Assembly (NCBI GenBank): GCA_913054205.1
Contig: CAJXJM010000005.1
Span: 1 to 19,434, forward strand
DNA from: an uncultured Rhodospirillaceae bacterium
GTDB lineage: Bacteria > Pseudomonadota > Alphaproteobacteria > Rhodospirillales > UBA2165
Direction: 5' to 3'
Length of the DNA: 19,434 nt
The translations under genes and the position numbers were made by a program. Of this stretch, positions 5,832 through 14,582 are shown one piece after another (within the stretch, counting starts at the first letter, position 1; each line of letters starts with the position of its first letter). The notes below the pieces were generated by a model, which was not told the origin of the DNA, did not search any database, and saw nothing but the letters and a program-made list of their open reading frames with translations.

Positions 5832-7739
5832 CTAACCTTGGGCTATCTGCTGGCTGTAGCGCCGGCGACGTAAAATGGCCAAGATAATTGCCAGGACCGC
5901 GATGACGAGTGGCATGGTCCAAATGTTTAAAATTTTGAGCTTAGTACCGAGCTGCTCAATATCTCTGCGAAGCGACAATTGTACATCCCGCAATTGCTTG
6001 CGAACGGTCAGCATTTCACTGCGAAACTGTTCGAAGGCTTTTTGCTGAGCGGAGGTCAAAATAACTTTGCCTTTGCCTTTGCCCTTCGTGTTCAGGCCCT
6101 GCAACTTGTCCTGAAGTTCTTTCAACTTGCCGGTAAGCTGTTGCTCTGTTTTGCGGTACTTGTCTTCAGCGGAGTTTTTCAAATCTTGAATGGTGTGGAA
6201 TGGACGGATCGAAAGCCCTCGGCTCCTCAAGGAAATCAGTGCCTGACTGCCGCCAAGGTTTTCCAGCGAGTTCACCAGGAAATCAGCATTGTTGGAAACC
6301 GGCGAGGAAATTTTCTTGCCAAAAAATTCCTGCTGCTGGAGCCAGAAACGCGACGTCAGCAAATCGGTATCCGCCATCACAATCATATTGAGATCAACTT
6401 TGGAGGAATTGAGGTGAGCCGGAAGTTTAACGGGTTTTTTAGCGTCATCCTTTTTGGCGTCTTTTTCTGGTTTCGGCGGACCATCAGGATAGGCTGATTT
6501 AACTGGGCCACTGAACCGCGCTGCAATGGTGAAGCTCTTATTTTCAGATTTAAACTGCTTGAGAATGGCCTCCGGATTAATTTCGCCGCGCACAAGTTTG
6601 GCATCCATGCGCTGCGCTATTTTGCTGGTCTGCAACATCGGCAGCATTTTCAGCGTCGAGCCTTTTTTAAGCGCCAATGTGCCGGCACTCGCAAGAGAAA
6701 TAGCCGACAATTGACCAGTAACGACGTCTTCGTCATTTAAAGCGCGTTTGTCGTAGATACCCCAAGAGAGATAATCCGCGATGACATCCCGGCCTTTGAC
6801 TTGAGCCTGAACGCGAATGGCGCGTGTGCGATCACCGACGAATTTGTCCTCATCGAAATCGATACCCCAGGTATCAAACAATTTTTTGATTTCAGACGAA
6901 CCTGCACCGGGCGGCGATTGTGGTGTCATTCGGGCTGTTTCATTTTGCGGATCGATGAAGACCAACAGACGACCGCCGCGCATGACGAATTGATCAATAG
7001 CGTAAGTGAGGCTTTCATTTATAATTTTAGGATGAATTAACAGCAAAACATCAATATCAGCATCAATAACCTTGGCGTCACTCTCAATAGTCTTAACGTC
7101 AAAGAATTGTGTGACCTGATCCATGATCGGCCACGGCTTGTATTGCAGCAACGGATCGGCTTCGATCAACAGGGACGTCACCAAACCCACTTTTTTCTTT
7201 TTGGGCTGTGCCAATTCGAAGACCAGGCGCGTGAGGTCATATTCGAGGAACTGCTCACGCTGTGGATTGAAGAACGCAATGGTTTTTCTGTCATCCGTAC
7301 TGTTCACCGCGGCCATGCCGAAATAGCCAAGCTCACCCGATTGATCGAGCGGCACGCCTTGGATGCCGAACTTCACGGCTTCATCTTCCTCAACCGAGAA
7401 AGAAACCGGGTTAATGATCTTCAATTCGATCTTACCGTCCGATATTTCGGTAAAATGCTCGAGCAGCTCACGCACACGTTTGAAATAATTGCCATGCGGC
7501 GGGCTGATCTCACCAAAGGTTGGTGAGTAATAGAGGCGGAACGTGATCGGCTCATCAATGGTTTTGATGATCTCTTTGGTTCCTTCAGACAGGGTAAACA
7601 ATTTGTTTTCGGTTAAATCCAGCTGCGCTGTTCTCAGTTCAAGCGACGACCAGATATTTACAAAAAATAGGAAAATCGCCGCGACAACCATTCCGGCAAT
7701 CGTCAGCTTTTTACGATCCATGTTTTCTAATGCTTGCAT
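5832..7739 (-). CDS. GldG-like ABC transporter auxiliary protein
   Basis: The 635-residue product has an N-terminal membrane segment (about 13-33), then LDLTENKLFTLSEGTKEII. This is the typical start of the GldG/ABC-auxiliary family (Asn-Lys-x-x-x-Leu-Ser followed by a peptide-like extracytoplasmic domain). Further family-like stretches are ITFRLYYSPTF, KIELKIINPVSF and VMRGGRLLVFIDPQ. A predicted coiled coil with a GKGKGK spacer lies at about 530-600, and a C-terminal membrane segment (about 606-623) ends in R-R-R-R. The large domain is therefore held outside the cytoplasm between two anchors. In Bacteroidetes GldG works with GldF and GldA in gliding; in proteobacteria the role is not established. 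AGAGAG lies just before the ATG; the upstream permease ends seven bases away, indicating one operon. Confidence 0.87.
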   Translation of the reverse strand: MQALENMDRKKLTIAGMVVAAIFLFFVNIWSSLELRTAQLDLTENKLFTLSEGTKEIIKTIDEPITFRLYYSPTFGEISPPHGNYFKRVRELLEHFTEISDGKIELKIINPVSFSVEEDEAVKFGIQGVPLDQSGELGYFGMAAVNSTDDRKTIAFFNPQREQFLEYDLTRLVFELAQPKKKKVGLVTSLLIEADPLLQYKPWPIMDQVTQFFDVKTIESDAKVIDADIDVLLLIHPKIINESLTYAIDQFVMRGGRLLVFIDPQNETARMTPQSPPGAGSSEIKKLFDTWGIDFDEDKFVGDRTRAIRVQAQVKGRDVIADYLSWGIYDKRALNDEDVVTGQLSAISLASAGTLALKKGSTLKMLPMLQTSKIAQRMDAKLVRGEINPEAILKQFKSENKSFTIAARFSGPVKSAYPDGPPKPEKDAKKDDAKKPVKLPAHLNSSKVDLNMIVMADTDLLTSRFWLQQQEFFGKKISSPVSNNADFLVNSLENLGGSQALISLRSRGLSIRPFHTIQDLKNSAEDKYRKTEQQLTGKLKELQDKLQGLNTKGKGKGKVILTSAQQKAFEQFRSEMLTVRKQLRDVQLSLRRDIEQLGTKLKILNIWTMPLVIAVLAIILAILRRRRYSQQIAQG

Positions 7740-7746
7740 GGCTCTC

Positions 7747-8481
7747 TCACGATCCTCTGGTTAAATCAATTATGGCGGCGTTGATATAAAGAAAAACGCC
7801 AATAATCGATCCAAAGAACACAACGTCTCTTAGATCAATCACGCCACGAACGATGGTGTTGAAATGTGTTAGGAAACTCATTGAGGCCAAGGCTTCTAAA
7901 ACAAAGCTTGGCGCCCAGCCTTGGAAGAAGGATTGAACAAGCTCAACCCCGCTCATTAAGAACAAAAAACAAACAACGGCAGTCAGGATAAAGGCAATCA
8001 CCTGATTTTTGGTAACGGCTGAGAGACACGAACCGATTGCGAGATATCCACCCGCCATGATCAGACTGCCAAGATAGCTCGCAATAATCACCCCATTGTC
8101 CGGCGTGCCCAAGAAATTGACCGTGATCCACAGTGGAAATGTCAGCACCAAAGCGATACCGATAAAAGCCCAGGCGGCGATAAATTTGCCAATAACGATC
8201 ACCCATGTCGGCGTTGGTAGGGTCAGCAATAGCTCAATTGTTCCAGTCTTGCGCTCTTCCGCCCAAAGCCGCATTGAAACGGCGGGTATCAAAAAGAGGT
8301 AAAGCCATGGATGAAAACTGAAGAATGAATTTAGATCTGCCTGACCACGTTCGAAAAAAGCACCCATGAAAAATGTAAGTGCACCGCTGAGTGCTAGAAA
8401 TATAACAATAAAGACGTAAGCGAGGGGCGTCGAAAAATACGCGCCCAACTCTCTTTTAATTATGACCCAACAATTGTTCAT
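7747..8481 (-). CDS. ABC-2 type permease (GldF-like)
   Basis: The 244-residue product shows about six hydrophobic segments: near residues 20-40, 60-72, 100-125, 133-155, 160-180 and 220-240. After the second comes the conserved motif R-L-W-A-E-E-R-K-T-G-T-I-E-L-L-L-T-L-P, the coupling region of ABC-2 permeases of the GldF/NosY group. It would form the membrane channel energised by the ATPase encoded 30 bases upstream, probably as a dimer in the inner membrane. AAGGGAGA lies about 12 bases before the ATG. It lies between the ATPase and the GldG-like gene, the usual order. The transported substrate is not known. Confidence 0.9.
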   Translation of the reverse strand: MNNCWVIIKRELGAYFSTPLAYVFIVIFLALSGALTFFMGAFFERGQADLNSFFSFHPWLYLFLIPAVSMRLWAEERKTGTIELLLTLPTPTWVIVIGKFIAAWAFIGIALVLTFPLWITVNFLGTPDNGVIIASYLGSLIMAGGYLAIGSCLSAVTKNQVIAFILTAVVCFLFLMSGVELVQSFFQGWAPSFVLEALASMSFLTHFNTIVRGVIDLRDVVFFGSIIGVFLYINAAIIDLTRGS

Positions 8482-8511
8482 TGTCCGGTGGTCTCCCTTT
8501 TACTTAAATTT

Positions 8512-9228
8512 TTAACTTGCGAGCGTGAGCTTGCGGAACACTTCATCAATATGATCGTTCGGCGACTGCGCTCTCAATTCAGTTGGCGTACCATCAAACA
8601 CGATTTTGCCTTCCGCGATAATCACGGCGCGTGTGCAAACTGCCTCAACTTCCTCAAGAATATGCGTAGATATGATAATTGCTTTTTCAGCCGACATTTC
8701 TTTGATGAGTTCACGTACCTGATGTTTCTGATTTGGATCAAGCCCATCGGTCGGCTCATCGAGGATCAAAACCTCCGGATCATGTAAAATCGCTTGAGCA
8801 AATCCAACACGGCGTTTAAAGCCTTTGGACAACGTATCGATTGGCCTGTTCATTACGGTTTCCAACTGCAGTTTTTCGATCGCGTGATTAACATGCTTAA
8901 TCTTTTGGTCTCCAGAAAACCCGCGAATTTCTGCGATGAAATTTAGAAACCCGGTCGCTGTCATGTCGCCATAAAGCGGTGCACCTTCCGGCAAATATCC
9001 TATTTTAGATTTTGTTTCGATGGGGTGAATTTCAACATCAAGCCCACAAACCGAGGCGTGTCCAGCAGTGATCGGCAAATACCCTGTCACCATTTTCATG
9101 GTTGTGGACTTGCCGGCACCGTTCGGGCCTAAAAAACCCAGCACTTCGCCTTTTTTTACATCAAAAGAAATATTATCGACAGCACGAAGCGGACCAAAAT
9201 CCTTAGTCAGCCCTTTGATCGAAATCAT
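8512..9228 (-). CDS. ABC transporter ATP-binding protein (GldA-like)
   Basis: With the start at 9228 the product has 238 residues and contains all ABC ATPase motifs. The Walker A is G-P-N-G-A-G-K-S (34-41), the signature L-S-K-G-F-K-R-R (133-140), the Walker B V-L-I-L-D-E-P (153-159) with the catalytic Glu, and the switch His is H189 in STHILEEVEAVC. The Q-loop reads G-Y-L-P-E instead of Gln, as is common in GldA/CcmA-type ATPases that drive ABC-2 permeases. The ATG at 9228 is chosen because TGGAG lies five bases before it and the protein then starts MISIKGLTKDFG, normal for the family; an upstream ATG at 9246 is possible. It is the first gene of a four-gene operon (ATPase, permease, GldG-like, DUF4340). 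Confidence 0.93.
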   Translation of the reverse strand: MISIKGLTKDFGPLRAVDNISFDVKKGEVLGFLGPNGAGKSTTMKMVTGYLPITAGHASVCGLDVEIHPIETKSKIGYLPEGAPLYGDMTATGFLNFIAEIRGFSGDQKIKHVNHAIEKLQLETVMNRPIDTLSKGFKRRVGFAQAILHDPEVLILDEPTDGLDPNQKHQVRELIKEMSAEKAIIISTHILEEVEAVCTRAVIIAEGKIVFDGTPTELRAQSPNDHIDEVFRKLTLAS

Positions 9229-9280
9229 GGTATCTCCAGCAGTCATTCTAGAAACTTCCCCATCTTATTTTGTGTCCTGC

Positions 9281-9309
9281 ATATAGTCTCAAGCCACGTT
9301 TTTTTGCAA
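9281..9309 (-). promoter_or_regulatory. Possible promoter of the ABC operon
   Basis: On the minus strand TTGCAA (9304-9309) and CTATAT (9281-9286) are separated by 17 bases, about 50 bases before the ATPase start. Both boxes deviate from consensus, and read-through from groEL is limited by the hairpin at 9358-9394. This is the best candidate I can see. Confidence 0.35.
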
Positions 9310-9357
9310 TCTATCTAAAGACAAATTCTTGTGTATTGGTCGTGAGCGATAAAGAGA

Positions 9358-9394
9358 GGGAGCCGGTCTGTCAAGAATTGGCATCACGGCTCCC
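9358..9394 (-). terminator. Likely transcription terminator after groEL
   Basis: GGGAGCCG (9358-9365) and CGGCTCCC (9387-9394) form a perfect 8-base GC-rich stem with a 21-base loop, about 30 bases past the groEL stop. On the minus strand only CTCTTT follows, so the T run is weak. Confidence 0.6.
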
Positions 9395-9423
9395 ATCTTT
9401 ATTGAGCCCAAATGGTAAGCAGC

Positions 9424-11106
<1,683 letters not shown>

Positions 11107-11129
11107 TCAATAAAAAAAGGCCCGCTTAC

Positions 11130-11447
11130 TTAAGCAGCCTTTTTAACTTTTTTCTTTGGTTTATCGACGATACCGAGAATGTCGGATTCGCGCAGGATCA
11201 TAAGATCATCGCCATCGACTTTAACTTCAGTACCACCAAACTTACCGAATAAAACCCGGTCGCCAACTTTAACGTCCAAAGGCGTAACAATACCATCATC
11301 ACCACGCAATCCACCGCCGACAGCGACGATTTCACCTTCAGATGGTTTTTCTTGAGCTGTGTCAGGCAAGATAATGCCACCAGCAGTTTTTGTTTCTTCT
11401 TCAACGCGGCGTACAAGCACGCGATCATGCAACGGTCTAAAACCCAT
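11130..11447 (-). CDS. groS: 10 kDa co-chaperonin GroES
   Basis: The 105-residue product is the GroEL lid. [12 protein letters not shown] opens the protein, the mobile loop [20 protein letters not shown] follows, then G-E-I-V-A-V-G-G-G, the V-G-D-R-V-L-F-G-K strand and [13 protein letters not shown]. The ATG at 11447 is chosen since GGAGGAAACA directly precedes it; an ATG at 11459 would add MEET. After the normal end (around residue 95) there is a Lys-rich tail, [11 protein letters not shown]. Many GroES proteins end near the residue before this tail, so the extension is somewhat unusual. It is first in the groES-groEL operon. Confidence 0.98.
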   Translation of the reverse strand: MGFRPLHDRVLVRRVEEETKTAGGIILPDTAQEKPSEGEIVAVGGGLRGDDGIVTPLDVKVGDRVLFGKFGGTEVKVDGDDLMILRESDILGIVDKPKKKVKKAA

Positions 11448-11511
11448 TGTTTCCTCCAATTGATATTGTAAATTTACGAATTATTGAAATTCTGGTCTCA
11501 TAAACCGGGAA

Positions 11512-11538
11512 TTAGCACTCTCGGTCAGAGACTGCCAG
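11512..11538 (-). promoter_or_regulatory. CIRCE-like operator (HrcA site) upstream of groES
   Basis: TTAGCACTC at 11512-11520 is one perfect half of the CIRCE consensus. After the canonical nine-base spacer the second half reads GACTGCCAG, matching six of nine positions of GAGTGCTAA. It lies 65 bases upstream of the groES start, downstream of the -10. HrcA normally represses groESL through this element at low temperature. One half is degenerate, so repression may be weaker. Confidence 0.75.
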
Positions 11539-11539
11539 G

Positions 11540-11567
11540 AAAATAGTCTGGAAATTGCCCACGTCAA
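11540..11567 (-). promoter_or_regulatory. groESL promoter (sigma-70 type)
   Basis: On the minus strand TTGACG (11562-11567) and TATTTT (11540-11545) are 16 bases apart. The predicted start of transcription falls in the distal half of the CIRCE-like element, the usual place for HrcA control. The same two boxes with the same spacing precede the metZ riboswitch at 16026-16053. Confidence 0.65.
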
Positions 11568-11627
11568 GCCTGAAAGCCAAGAAAAGTGCCAAAAAAGTCA
11601 ATAAATAGCGTCAAAAATCGAAAATTT

Positions 11628-11657
11628 TTAGCAGCACTCGACGTAGATGGCTGCTAA
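11628..11657. repeat. Inverted repeat TTAGCAGC / GCTGCTAA
   Basis: TTAGCAGC (11628-11635) and GCTGCTAA (11650-11657) are perfect arms 14 bases apart, in the 308-base gap between groES and the Usg-family gene. The first arm shares TTAGCA with CIRCE. No T run follows, so it is more likely an operator than a terminator. A smaller palindrome, CAATAA and TTATTG around TTT, lies at 11670-11684, nearer the Usg-family gene. Confidence 0.5.
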
Positions 11658-11755
11658 GTCCTTGAATCACAATAATTTTTATTGAAATCATTTGCTAATT
11701 TTTCCGAATTGGCTCAAGATTTTAAATCGGAATATGAATGACTAATGAGGGTACT

Positions 11756-12037
11756 ATGACGGTAATTTCATCTGAAACTCAGTTCAAAAAACAATTGCAA
11801 GACTATCGCCTGACGACAGCAGAAGTGATTTACCATATGCCGGATCACCCGAGTCTGCTCCAAACTTTCATTTGGCAGACCATGGATATCGCCCCAACCT
11901 TCCCGTCGATTCAAAAATTTCTATTACATTGGGAACAAAACCTGGAAGGCAAATTGCATTCTGCAAAGGTGATGAGCGCCAGTCTAATCAAACCAAGTGA
12001 GTTTAAGCTGGTCGATCATGAATGGCAGATACATTAG
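11756..12037 (+). CDS. Usg-like family protein
   Basis: The 93-residue product matches the short alphaproteobacterial Usg family as I remember it: F-x-x-Q-L-x-D-Y-x-L-T-T-A-E-V-I-Y-H-M-P-D-H-P-S-L-L-Q-T-F-x-W-Q, then D-I-A-P-x-F-P, a W-E-x-x-L-E-G-x-L-H-S motif and a C-terminal LIKPSEFKLV segment. The molecular role of this family is unknown to me. The ATG at 11756 is chosen because GAGGG lies four bases before it and the length then fits the family; an in-frame ATG at 11738 would add six residues. It is transcribed alone, divergent from groES, and its stop codon is one base from the stop of the convergent VTT gene. Confidence 0.85.
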   Translation: MTVISSETQFKKQLQDYRLTTAEVIYHMPDHPSLLQTFIWQTMDIAPTFPSIQKFLLHWEQNLEGKLHSAKVMSASLIKPSEFKLVDHEWQIH

Positions 12038-12038
12038 T

Positions 12039-12707
12039 CTAATCAATATCACCATTTAATACTGCCGAGCGTTTGTATTTGCGATAAAGAAAAATGCCAA
12101 GCGCGATAGAACTGATAAACAGAACAACACTAAGCGTAATCCTAAACCCAGGGTCCAAATTAATGCCGCTGCCCAATAGGGCAAAAATCACTGTCTGTGG
12201 AATATAGCCAAGTGTCGAGCCCGCTATAAAAGACAGCGCCTTAGCGCCTGATACTCCGGCCACCAAGTTGGTTACAAAATTGCTGCCCGCCGGCATAAAC
12301 CGGATCAACAGGGTCGTTGTGAATGTGTTGGCGCTAAAAAACTGATCAGCTTTATCCAAGCGCCGTGGAAATTTCGATTTTACCCAGTCACGCCCAATGA
12401 TCCGGGCAAAGAAGAACGCAATTGTGCAACCGATGCCACAAGCGATTAGCGCCAAGACGAAACCCAAATTTAAGTCAAAAGCATATCCGGCAAGAAAGGA
12501 TATAATTTGGCGCGGAAAACCTGCCGCTGCCAGCAACGCCGCAACGCCGACAAACAATAACCGCCCTTCAAAACCGTTGTTACGGACATGCACATCGATC
12601 CAATCTTTATCAATGTTCTCGCCGAGCCCGGACGATTTGAGCAAGAAACCCAACGCAACAAGCAGACCAATTAACACCAGGCCGCGTATAATCAGCTTAG
12701 GAGTCAT
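12039..12707 (-). CDS. TVP38/TMEM64 (VTT domain) membrane protein
   Basis: The 222-residue product is a multi-pass inner-membrane protein. Hydrophobic segments lie at about 8-24, 50-63, 68-90 (with re-entrant-like G-F-P-R-Q-I-I-S-F-L-A-G), 84-105, 148-180 and 190-210. The family signature L-L-I-R-F-M-P-A-G-S-N-F-V-T-N-L-V-A-G (about 133-151) and the following G-x-x-G-Y-I-P segment are those of the VTT/DedA superfamily. DedA-type members are linked to flipping or transport of lipid carriers, but no role is established for this one. Its ATG overlaps the stop of the glycosyltransferase gene by four bases (ATGA), so translation is probably coupled and a joint role in lipid-linked sugar chemistry is plausible. 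Confidence 0.88.
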   Translation of the reverse strand: MTPKLIIRGLVLIGLLVALGFLLKSSGLGENIDKDWIDVHVRNNGFEGRLLFVGVAALLAAAGFPRQIISFLAGYAFDLNLGFVLALIACGIGCTIAFFFARIIGRDWVKSKFPRRLDKADQFFSANTFTTTLLIRFMPAGSNFVTNLVAGVSGAKALSFIAGSTLGYIPQTVIFALLGSGINLDPGFRITLSVVLFISSIALGIFLYRKYKRSAVLNGDID

Positions 12708-13450
12708 TTATTTTCATCTACCTTTGGATCAATTTTACGCCGCTTCAACCACATCACACCGACCAAATCGGTTATACCAACCCACAGACGATCAAAAGTG
12801 CCGTATTTGGATTTACCACGCTCCCTCGGTCGATGCGATACTTCAACCGAGACCACTTCGCCGCCATTTCGCAACATCAAGGCAGGTAAAAACCGGTGCA
12901 TATGATCGAAGCTCGGAAGATCAAGAAAATCATCGCGCCTAAAGACTTTGAGACCGCAGCCTGTATCCGGCGTTGAATCGCCAAGCAAACGTGCGCGAAT
13001 GCCATTGGCAATTTTGGATGAAACCTTTTTGGTCAAGCTATCCTGCCGCCTAGCGCGATGGCCACATATCATGACGTTCGCACGTGCATGATCTCGATAG
13101 GCATTAAGCAATTTTGGTATATCTGCTGGATCGTTTTGACCGTCGCCATCCAAAGTTATGATGAGAGTTCCGCGCGCTGCTTTGATCCCGGATCGAATGG
13201 CCGCGCTTTGGCCGGATTGTTTTTGATGGGTGAGAACGCGCAACACATCAATTTGGCGTTTGAGATTAACCAGCTTTTCCGGTGTGCCATCTCGGCTGCA
13301 ATCGTCGACATAGAGTATCTCAGATGCCCCTAAGCCCTGCAGCGCTGCCAGAATTTCCTTGATCAATGGCTCAATATTATCGACCTCGTTATGCACGGGC
13401 ACAACGACAGAAATCTCGGGAGGTATTGTTGGTTCAGTTTGATCAACCAT
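12704..13450 (-). CDS. Family 2 glycosyltransferase, polyprenol-phosphate type
   Basis: The 248-residue product has the GT-A fold motifs: ISVVVPVHNEVDNIEPLIKE at the start, E-I-L-Y-V-D-D-C-S-R-D-G-T, then the metal-binding D-G-D-G-Q-N-D-P (101-108), D-T-G-C-G-L-K-V-F-R-R and H-R-P-R-E-R-G-K-S-K-Y-G. This set is typical of dolichol/polyprenol-phosphate sugar transferases (DPM1-like), which load a sugar from a nucleotide donor onto a lipid carrier at the cytoplasmic face. No membrane segment is visible in this protein, and the downstream VTT membrane protein overlaps it by four bases. The sugar and acceptor are not known. The ATG at 13450 has only a weak upstream GTGACCC and no strong ribosome site. 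Confidence 0.9.
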   Translation of the reverse strand: MVDQTEPTIPPEISVVVPVHNEVDNIEPLIKEILAALQGLGASEILYVDDCSRDGTPEKLVNLKRQIDVLRVLTHQKQSGQSAAIRSGIKAARGTLIITLDGDGQNDPADIPKLLNAYRDHARANVMICGHRARRQDSLTKKVSSKIANGIRARLLGDSTPDTGCGLKVFRRDDFLDLPSFDHMHRFLPALMLRNGGEVVSVEVSHRPRERGKSKYGTFDRLWVGITDLVGVMWLKRRKIDPKVDENK

Positions 13451-13620
13451 TTCGGGTCACTAATCGTTCAAGCGTTGCAGCGGGTTTTACACTGCTGTTG
13501 TGAATGTTGAAAGCTAATATCCACTGAAATCCAAAATGTGGAACAATTAGGTTTTAGACGCTATAACCTTGCCTTATTATTAATATTCTACAAAAAGCAG
13601 ATCACCATGGGAGAGAGATT

Positions 13621-14052
13621 GTGGCAGATGAAGATGTAGTCGGCTATGCAGGCGATTTAACACCAATCGAGGCGTGGGAAATTTTAAAGGACGAAGAAAG
13701 CGCAATCTTGGTGGATGTGCGCACCGATGCCGAGTGGAACTATGTCGGTATTGTCGATCTCTCGAGCCTGAATAAAGAACCATCAACAATCTCGTGGGTT
13801 CTTTTTCCAGACAATTCACCAAACGAAAAATTTGTCTCTGGCGTTGAAGCGATATGCGCGGATAAGCACACAAAAGTCATATCGATTTGCCGTTCGGGTG
13901 TTCGTTCCATATCATCCTCTATCGCCCTTACAAACGCAGGCTTTTCCCAAGCCTATAATGTTCTCGAAGGATTTGAAGGCGATAAAGATGGCAACGACCA
14001 TCGTGCGACGATCGGCGGCTGGAAAATGCGCGGACTTCCCTGGAAGCAGTAA
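13621..14052 (+). CDS. Rhodanese-like domain protein
   Basis: The 143-residue product is a single rhodanese domain. L-T-P-I-E-A-W-E-I-L opens it, then I-L-V-D-V-R-T-D-A-E-W (about 29-39), and the active-site loop C-R-S-G-V-R-S starts at Cys90, which would carry a persulfide. GGWKMRGLPWKQ closes it. Such proteins transfer sulfane sulfur; the acceptor here is unknown. The start is GTG, with GGGAGAG seven bases before it. Between the domain start and the loop is an insert around DLSSLNKEPSTISWVLFPDN that fits the known longer-loop subgroup with H-I-P-G replaced. It is divergent from the glycosyltransferase gene, with no sign of co-transcription. Cytoplasmic: no signal peptide. Confidence 0.88.
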   Translation: MADEDVVGYAGDLTPIEAWEILKDEESAILVDVRTDAEWNYVGIVDLSSLNKEPSTISWVLFPDNSPNEKFVSGVEAICADKHTKVISICRSGVRSISSSIALTNAGFSQAYNVLEGFEGDKDGNDHRATIGGWKMRGLPWKQ

Positions 14053-14071
14053 AAGAAGATTTTTTTACTGC
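14046..14071 (+). terminator. Hairpin overlapping the rhodanese stop codon
   Basis: GCAGTAAAA (14046-14054) and TTTTACTGC (14063-14071) form a perfect 9-base stem with an 8-base loop, and the TAA stop lies in the first arm. A seven-T run falls in the loop and second arm, so it could work as a weak terminator. Confidence 0.4.
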
Positions 14072-14169
14072 GAACTTCACGAAGAAATAAATCGATATAA
14101 GGTGCCCAGAACACCAAAAGTCGAATTGATCGGCTGTACGGAAATCCAGTGGTTTGGGTATGGACCAAA

Positions 14170-14246
14170 AATGTCCGCTTTGCCCCCGAAAGCGGACTCT
14201 TTTTGGTCAGGTGAGAAATGTCTGCTTTTGACCCCAAGCGGACATT
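14170..14246 (-). repeat. Dispersed palindromic repeat, copy A
   Basis: This 77-base element has perfect 11-base terminal inverted arms, AATGTCCGCTT (14170-14180) and AAGCGGACATT (14236-14246), plus inner copies of GCGGAC and GTCTGC. Its reverse complement aligns along its length with 18832-18914: shared blocks include AATGTCCGCTT, GTCAAAAGCAGAC and GTCCGCTTTCGGG. It fills the gap between the convergent rhodanese and 88-residue hypothetical genes. From memory, similar AAGCGGACA-rich repeats are frequent in alphaproteobacterial intergenic DNA. Confidence 0.8.
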
Positions 14247-14251
14247 AGCCG

Positions 14252-14518
14252 CTATCGCAATGCGGACAAATTGGTGATCAGGACCTTGTTAGCGACGCTA
14301 ATTTTGTCGGCAATTTTGTGGGCCATGTCTTGGTCGTGGGAAAAAACTTCCGTGACTGCGTCCGTCGAGCGCTCGGCGCTTTTCTTCAAGGCTTTAACGA
14401 TCACCTGCTCAATGGCCTGGGCAACCTTGTCGCCTTGGGTTCCGCTGGGGCGCACCCCCATAATATCAAATATTTCCTGGGTTACATCATGGGCGCGCTT
14501 ATTAAGATTAGTACTCAT
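14252..14518 (-). CDS. Small conserved-type hypothetical protein
   Basis: The 88-residue product is predicted to be soluble and mostly helical, with a charged middle (VIVKALKKSAERSTDAVTEV) and a tail IADKISVANKVLITNLSALR. I do not recognise a named domain, though I recall alphaproteobacterial hypotheticals with a similar pattern: a short Arg/Lys start, F-x-x-M-G-V-x-P, a helical middle, D-Q-D-x-A-H-K-x-A-D and a closing N-L-S-x-L-R. That pattern and normal codon use suggest a real gene. GAGAG lies about eleven bases before the ATG at 14518. It is downstream of metZ on the same strand with a 173-base gap. Its stop is only five bases from repeat copy A. Confidence 0.65.
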   Translation of the reverse strand: MSTNLNKRAHDVTQEIFDIMGVRPSGTQGDKVAQAIEQVIVKALKKSAERSTDAVTEVFSHDQDMAHKIADKISVANKVLITNLSALR

Positions 14519-14582
14519 ATGTTTTGGCTCTCTCGTGTTCTCTGTGGTTCAATTCAAATTGTTAGACCACCCTCTTCTACCC

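Noticed and set aside
5979..6497. Plus-strand 172-residue open frame
   Set aside because: Antisense to the GldG-like gene, which has clear family motifs.
12397..12942. Plus-strand 181-residue open frame
   Set aside because: Antisense to the VTT and glycosyltransferase genes; no motifs and no ribosome site.
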